Positions 60,279 to 64,000 of a stretch of 64,000 nt of DNA are shown here, one piece after another. Location: the NCBI GenBank assembly GCA_017512805.1, contig JAFWES010000039.1, forward strand, positions 1 to 64,000. The letters run 5' to 3'. A program made the translations under genes and the position numbers. Within the stretch, counting starts at the first letter, position 1. Each line of letters begins with the position of its first letter. The notes beneath the pieces are model-generated. The model saw only the letters and a list, made by a program, of their open reading frames with translations. It ran no database searches and had not been told where the DNA came from. This stretch comes from Clostridia bacterium. GTDB lineage: Bacteria; Bacillota; Clostridia; Christensenellales; Aristaeellaceae.

Positions 60279-60582
60279 AAAGAAGCACCCCTTTCTGAGC
60301 AACCTCTCGTTCAATTGAAGAATGAGCTTTGCGCTTTTCAAAGTTGCTCTTTGTTCCCACCAGAATATCGACAGGCTTTGTTCTGATAGAGCGAATGGCC
60401 TTATACGCTTTCACGGTCTGCGCATGCCAGTCCGTGTACTGATCATCCACAACGATATAGAAATCGTAATCGCTGTCAGGCCCAGGCGTACCATAAGCGT
60501 ATGAACCAAAAAGATAAACCTGAAGAGGAGACAATTGACTGACGATACGATCTTTCATCTGCATAATTTCTTCGTTAGGCAT
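60271..60582 (-). CDS. MNT-type nucleotidyltransferase paired with HEPN
   Basis: A 103-residue nucleotidyltransferase: VYLFGSYAYGTPGPDSDYDFYIV carries GSxxxG and DxD, and DILVGTKSNFEKR carries the third acidic residue. It is the first gene of an MNT-HEPN operon with an eight-base overlap, the arrangement of known MNT/HEPN toxin-antitoxin pairs. GGAGGAG is seven bases from the ATG. Confidence 0.87.
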   Translation of the reverse strand: MPNEEIMQMKDRIVSQLSPLQVYLFGSYAYGTPGPDSDYDFYIVVDDQYTDWHAQTVKAYKAIRSIRTKPVDILVGTKSNFEKRKAHSSIEREVAQKGVLLYG

Positions 60583-60676
60583 CCATGCTCCTCCTCTCCT
60601 GTTTCTCTACCTCGATTACAAATCATAACACCATATTTATCAAGCCATTTGTTGTGTCTATTGGAGGTGAACCCCA

Positions 60677-60800
60677 TTGGCTGATTCTCTGCGCAACCTG
60701 GTCGTATCGCTGTCGCTGAACACGGATAACTTTACCCGGAACATCAAGTCCGTTAACAAGCAGATCCAGGAAGCGGAATCCTACTTTAAGCTGCATGAGT
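60677..60800 (+). pseudogene. 5' fragment of a phage tail tape-measure gene
   Basis: Behind GGAGGTGA, a TTG start gives ADSLRNLVVSLSLNTDNFTR and then NIKSVNKQIQEAESYFKL, the conserved opening of tail tape-measure proteins. These are normally several hundred to more than a thousand residues long. Similarity stops after ~39 codons, at ~60795, only a few bases from the stop of the convergent gene, marking a deletion junction. Confidence 0.8.
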
Positions 60801-60803
60801 ATA

Positions 60804-61133
60804 TCATTCGCCCTTCAGATATGCAACGAGCTCTTCCACGCTCTTGCCGCTGGCCTGGAAAGCCTCCAGCAGCTTAGCCTTATCCTCTTCAGCCTTCTTG
60901 GCAGCAGCCTCCGCCTCTTCCTTGGCTTTCTGTTTGGCGGCAGCCTTATCAGCCTTGGCCTTGGCCTTCACTAGCGTCTTCAGCTCATCCTTCTTCGCCT
61001 TGAGCTGTTCGCCGATCGCAGCGATCTCAGCTTCGACGGAAGCAATCTTTTCAGAGATCTGGTCGATGTTCTCAATCACGGGTGCAGCGACAGTTGTAGT
61101 CTTCTTATTCTTACTTCCCTTGGGTCTCGGCAT
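60804..61133 (-). CDS. small Lys/Ala-rich coiled-coil protein
   Basis: A 109-residue protein of unknown function. It opens PRPKGSKNKKT, a basic start common in phage and integrative-element proteins, then forms one long predicted coiled coil from ~25 to 95 (EKIASVEAEIAAIGEQLKAK and Ala/Lys/Glu heptads). It ends with SVEELVAYLKGE. CAAGGAGG lies seven bases before the ATG. It is transcribed alone from the promoter at 61166 and may bind DNA through the basic start. Confidence 0.72.
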   Translation of the reverse strand: MPRPKGSKNKKTTTVAAPVIENIDQISEKIASVEAEIAAIGEQLKAKKDELKTLVKAKAKADKAAAKQKAKEEAEAAAKKAEEDKAKLLEAFQASGKSVEELVAYLKGE

Positions 61134-61165
61134 GGTGGTGACCTCCTTGTATATTTGGTACAAGA

Positions 61166-61194
61166 ATCATAGCATAATTGAGGGGTCTTGTCCA
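61166..61194 (-). promoter_or_regulatory. promoter of the Lys/Ala-rich gene
   Basis: Minus-strand TGGACA (61189-61194), 17-base spacer, TATGAT (61166-61171). CTTGTA/TACAAG (61147-61164) is an inverted repeat just downstream of the -10 that could be an operator. Confidence 0.65.
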
Positions 61195-61274
61195 TCGGTC
61201 TTTTTTCGGGGAAATGCGCTAAATGCATTGTGGCATAAGGCTTTGAGGGCATAATGCTTTTACTCTTTGAGCCT

Positions 61275-61499
61275 TTACCGGGTTTTGAACCGTTGTGTAT
61301 CACCAACAATGCTGCTAATCCAGATGCGATCAGCCTCAACATGACATCCGTGACAGACAACCTCCACGCCCGCCTTCACTGCATGTAGCAGTGCCTGCCG
61401 GAACTCTGGTTGTGTTTCATCATTAGGATTGACCTGCCGTATCCCGTTCATCTGGATTACAAAATCAATCGAGCAATGATACCCGTTGCGTAGTTCACC
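61275..61499 (-). pseudogene. 3' fragment of sfsA
   Basis: The minus strand reads ELRNGYHCSIDFVIQMNGIR, QVNPNDETQPEFRQALLHAV and KAGVEVVCHGCHVEADRI to a stop at 61275-61277. This is the C-terminus of SfsA (sugar fermentation stimulation/nuclease family) by its HC.IDFVIQM, PND.T.PEF and AGV.V..C motifs. The first ~160 codons are missing. The break lies within a few bases of the DUF2325 gene stop (61495-61497), so an insertion or deletion joined the two. Confidence 0.75.
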
Positions 61500-63978
61500 G
61501 TTTATCCGCTTCCACTACTTGATCCGCGCACTTCTCAGCGCTGGCATAACCGAAATACCTCAGCTGCACACCATATTGCTTGGCATATTTCACCACATTC
61601 CAGAACATCGGGTGAGAGATGCAGTTGGTCTGTACCCAGACAATGTCGGAGTTCCGAACCAGCTCCGGGCTGAAGGTCATGTAGCTTGAATCGATAAACC
61701 TCACGTTCGGCAGCATCGGTTTGATGGCTTTCAGGAAGGTGTCATGCCCGCCAAACACAGTGGTGCGCTTAGCTGTTTCGTAGGGGTAGGTTGCATCCGA
61801 TACGGTGGCAGGCTGCTCTGCCTCGCTTGATCCATCAGTAAACTGTGCATTGAATACGATCTCCCGAAGATCAGCCAGTTCTCGGTGCTCACGCTCATAA
61901 ATGCTCATGGTGGAGGAAAGCTCTTTCCGGGTATTCCTGGACTCAACCTCGGCGGAATGGAGGGCGGCCCTTGATTTCTTCAGCTCTTTTTTCAGCTGAT
62001 CGATCAAGATGTCCTTTTCATCCTTGGGTCGTGCCGGTTCTTCATCTAGCACAGTCTCAGCGTCTTCCTCGTCTCTTTCCTCCCCCGCATCCCCTTCAGC
62101 ATCCTCATCAGCATCCTCGTCGCTGTACAAAGGATCAAACGGATCACGCTCCAGAAAGCGTATAGCCTCCGGATCAAGATTGGTGGCATGGATATTCCTT
62201 CTCGCCGTGCTGAGAGCCGCGCTCATCAACATCATAAATCCGGCATCTTTGCCCTTTATGCCGTACTGGCGGAATGTATCATATTCCGGGTAATAGATGT
62301 TTACGTCGCGTGGCAGGATACACCCTGTCTCTTCATAGAGGATCTGGGCGAGTGACCGCGGAAAGTAATAATCGGAATCCTTGTATGAATATTTCCGCTC
62401 ATTCAGATCCGGTATCGCGGCCGTTTTCGGCACACTCGCCTCATCGTTATCATATTCCCAGATCGGATCATCCAGCTCGTCGTACTCTTTCATGCCCCAT
62501 GGCAGGGACTCGCACACTTCCATCATGAAGCCATAGCAGGCTCCGTACAGCCATGGGATGTCATCACCGATCTCGATCAGATACAGGAGCGCAAAGCACA
62601 GCCCATACACGTCCGGCAGGCGCATCGGCTCAGATAGCGAAGACGGCAAGCCCTCATGTGACTCTATAAAAACGTTAGAGATGCGGCCATACACCGACAT
62701 CTGGAAAGAATACGACCGCTCGCGTTTGAAGACAGCATTCGTCTCATCCTGGAGCTCGTTGAAACGATCTTCCAGGTTTTCGATTCTCCGGTATAGGCCT
62801 TCGATCTGATCCATCTGTGCATCAAGCTCGTTGTCACCCGATATTCCTTCACCGAACGGAGAAAGTGCACTCGGTGAAAAGCCATAACGGTTTGCAGGCT
62901 TCATGCCGGTTTTCATACCTGAAACAGAACCGGTTGTCCTGATTGGCTGGCCCGCTGCGCCATTTGACTGACTCTTTATAAACTCCTCAATGCCAGGCAA
63001 GCTCCCTGTCATCGCATTGACCAGTAACGGGTTCTGCTTTGCCGAGGACATTTTCGGATTCACCAGTAACGGGTTCACTGCTGGTGTTCCCAACAGCAGG
63101 CTGTCCGTTCCCTGCTTATTACCTTTCCCCTTATCGTTTTTCTTTACCGTCCTGCTCCGCTTTTTATCCTCAAAGGCATCGATCAGCACCTCCAGCTCGT
63201 CCACAAGCGCATTGTGCTCTTCGGCGATCTGTGATTTCTGCTGGTCAAGCGGTTCACACTCCTTGCTTATAGCAGCAAGCCCTTCATAGAAACGGTTCAC
63301 CCATTCCCCAAGCAGAGCTTTGAACTGATCAACGATATCGTCGATCTCTTCTTGAGGAATGAGCGCCAGCAAGGCTCTGAAGCGTTCTCTGTTATCGTCA
63401 TTATAAGTGGTGCTGCTGGGTACGTTATAGGAGACGGTACGCCAGTCATCAGGCAACTGGTGAGTAGCGGCATACTCGGAGGTTAGGGCATAAGGGTTGT
63501 CCTCATACAGATCAAGCCGTTTCTCAAAGTTGTCAATGGTGGACGCGTCTATAGGTTGTTTTCTGTCTACGTTTAAGTTTCGGTAGTAGAGCACATTAAC
63601 AACGCTGGCGATCAGATCATAGTCATAGGAGCAATCCCAGACGTCCGGCTCGTGAAACTCTTCTATCTCATGTTCATTCCGCGGAAGCAGCCGGAATAGT
63701 TTTCTTCGCCAGTTTTCCTGTTCGGTGATCCGGTCGAGCATCCATATTGCCGCGGCAAATAGAACATGGCTTTGTTGCTCCATCTTCGTATAGGAAGCCA
63801 TTGGAGCGTTCAGTTCGATCCATGCAATGGCGGCTTCCTCGGGGTCCAGTTGAAACTGTCTATGGTTGGGGGTGGCAGTATGCGCAGGGGCCTGTTGAAT
63901 CTGCCTATGCTCTGAGTTATCGATATCCTCGAAGGTCAGTTGAACCTGTTTATGGTCTGAAGCGGCTGCTTCCTTCAT
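61495..63978 (-). CDS. large DUF2325 protein, start possibly outside the window
   Basis: At least 827 residues. The frame stays open to the window edge and no good ribosome site precedes the ATG at 63978, so the true start may be upstream. Three HxQxQ units (residues 9-47) open the protein. Helical regions follow, then a Gly/Pro/Asn-rich linker with NPLLVN twice (~315-345), a coiled coil (~405-440), an acidic stretch (~640-670) and a second coiled coil (~680-735). The C-terminal ~90 residues are DUF2325 (TTVFGGHDTFLKAIKPMLPN, SDIVWVQTNCISHPMFW). DUF2325 has no proven activity; it occurs on mobile elements. No signal peptide is seen. Confidence 0.75.
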   Translation of the reverse strand: MKEAAASDHKQVQLTFEDIDNSEHRQIQQAPAHTATPNHRQFQLDPEEAAIAWIELNAPMASYTKMEQQSHVLFAAAIWMLDRITEQENWRRKLFRLLPRNEHEIEEFHEPDVWDCSYDYDLIASVVNVLYYRNLNVDRKQPIDASTIDNFEKRLDLYEDNPYALTSEYAATHQLPDDWRTVSYNVPSSTTYNDDNRERFRALLALIPQEEIDDIVDQFKALLGEWVNRFYEGLAAISKECEPLDQQKSQIAEEHNALVDELEVLIDAFEDKKRSRTVKKNDKGKGNKQGTDSLLLGTPAVNPLLVNPKMSSAKQNPLLVNAMTGSLPGIEEFIKSQSNGAAGQPIRTTGSVSGMKTGMKPANRYGFSPSALSPFGEGISGDNELDAQMDQIEGLYRRIENLEDRFNELQDETNAVFKRERSYSFQMSVYGRISNVFIESHEGLPSSLSEPMRLPDVYGLCFALLYLIEIGDDIPWLYGACYGFMMEVCESLPWGMKEYDELDDPIWEYDNDEASVPKTAAIPDLNERKYSYKDSDYYFPRSLAQILYEETGCILPRDVNIYYPEYDTFRQYGIKGKDAGFMMLMSAALSTARRNIHATNLDPEAIRFLERDPFDPLYSDEDADEDAEGDAGEERDEEDAETVLDEEPARPKDEKDILIDQLKKELKKSRAALHSAEVESRNTRKELSSTMSIYEREHRELADLREIVFNAQFTDGSSEAEQPATVSDATYPYETAKRTTVFGGHDTFLKAIKPMLPNVRFIDSSYMTFSPELVRNSDIVWVQTNCISHPMFWNVVKYAKQYGVQLRYFGYASAEKCADQVVEADKR

Positions 63979-64000
63979 ATCCGTTGGCGCTTTCCGCTGC

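Overview
The window reads as chromosome of a G+C-rich, Gram-positive-type anaerobe of the Clostridia. The basis is strong AGGAGG-type ribosome binding sites, TTGACA/TATAAT promoters with 17-base spacers, no outer-membrane genes, a GerMN (spore-germination type) lipoprotein and DUF3048, DUF4867 and GH130 genes common in gut Firmicutes. A rumen or gut lineage such as the Christensenellales is my inference, not something the sequence proves. Nearly all genes from 0.3 to 54.4 kb are on the minus strand.

Layout. 0-6 kb: two tRNA genes, leuS, a cation-diffusion transporter, and a translationally coupled DapF-like epimerase/BaiN-like flavoprotein pair. 6-9 kb: a polar amino acid ABC transporter. 9-20.5 kb: cell-envelope functions (SH3/peptidoglycan-binding protein, GT2 glycosyltransferase, AraC-type regulator, acyltransferase-3 coupled to a TPR/zinc-ribbon protein, and two divergent secreted proteins sharing one bidirectional promoter). 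20.9-29.3 kb: a SASA-type esterase, an iron/cobalamin-type ABC transporter, a GH120 beta-xylosidase, recX and a serine hydrolase. 29.6-36 kb: a beta-mannan module (cellobiose 2-epimerase type enzyme, mannooligosaccharide phosphorylase, mannosylglucose phosphorylase), a DUF4867 gene and a sodium:solute symporter. 36-42 kb: a secreted TPR protein and a second binding-protein ABC transporter. 42-47 kb: a four-gene response regulator - histidine kinase - GerMN lipoprotein - polysaccharide deacetylase operon resembling actinobacterial MtrAB-LpqB in order. 47-54.4 kb: DUF3048 protein, argH, a two-domain uridine-kinase-like protein, a DEDDh exonuclease and alanine dehydrogenase.

From about 54.45 kb the character changes. 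The DNA becomes visibly more A+T-rich, and coding density falls. The genes are those of accessory islands: a BrnT/BrnA toxin-antitoxin pair, an LSM-like/GNAT fusion, an orphan CrtC/tocopherol-cyclase-like protein, a single-chain HTH-HipA kinase with its own operator, an MNT-HEPN pair followed by a second MNT, and a large DUF2325 protein. Between them lie broken genes: a GNAT tail joined to a foreign N-terminus, a BRO/antirepressor fragment, the first ~40 codons of a phage tape-measure gene, and the last ~70 codons of sfsA. This looks like a decayed prophage or integrative element that has collected toxin-antitoxin modules.

Metabolically, the 29.6-36 kb genes would convert imported mannobiose or mannooligosaccharides to mannosylglucose and then to mannose-1-phosphate. 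GH120 would handle xylooligosaccharides. Together they point to intracellular use of hemicellulose oligosaccharides. A dispersed family of inverted-repeat intergenic elements (at least eight sites between 11 and 50 kb, one of ~370 bases) is found only in the core part and is the most unusual non-coding signal here.
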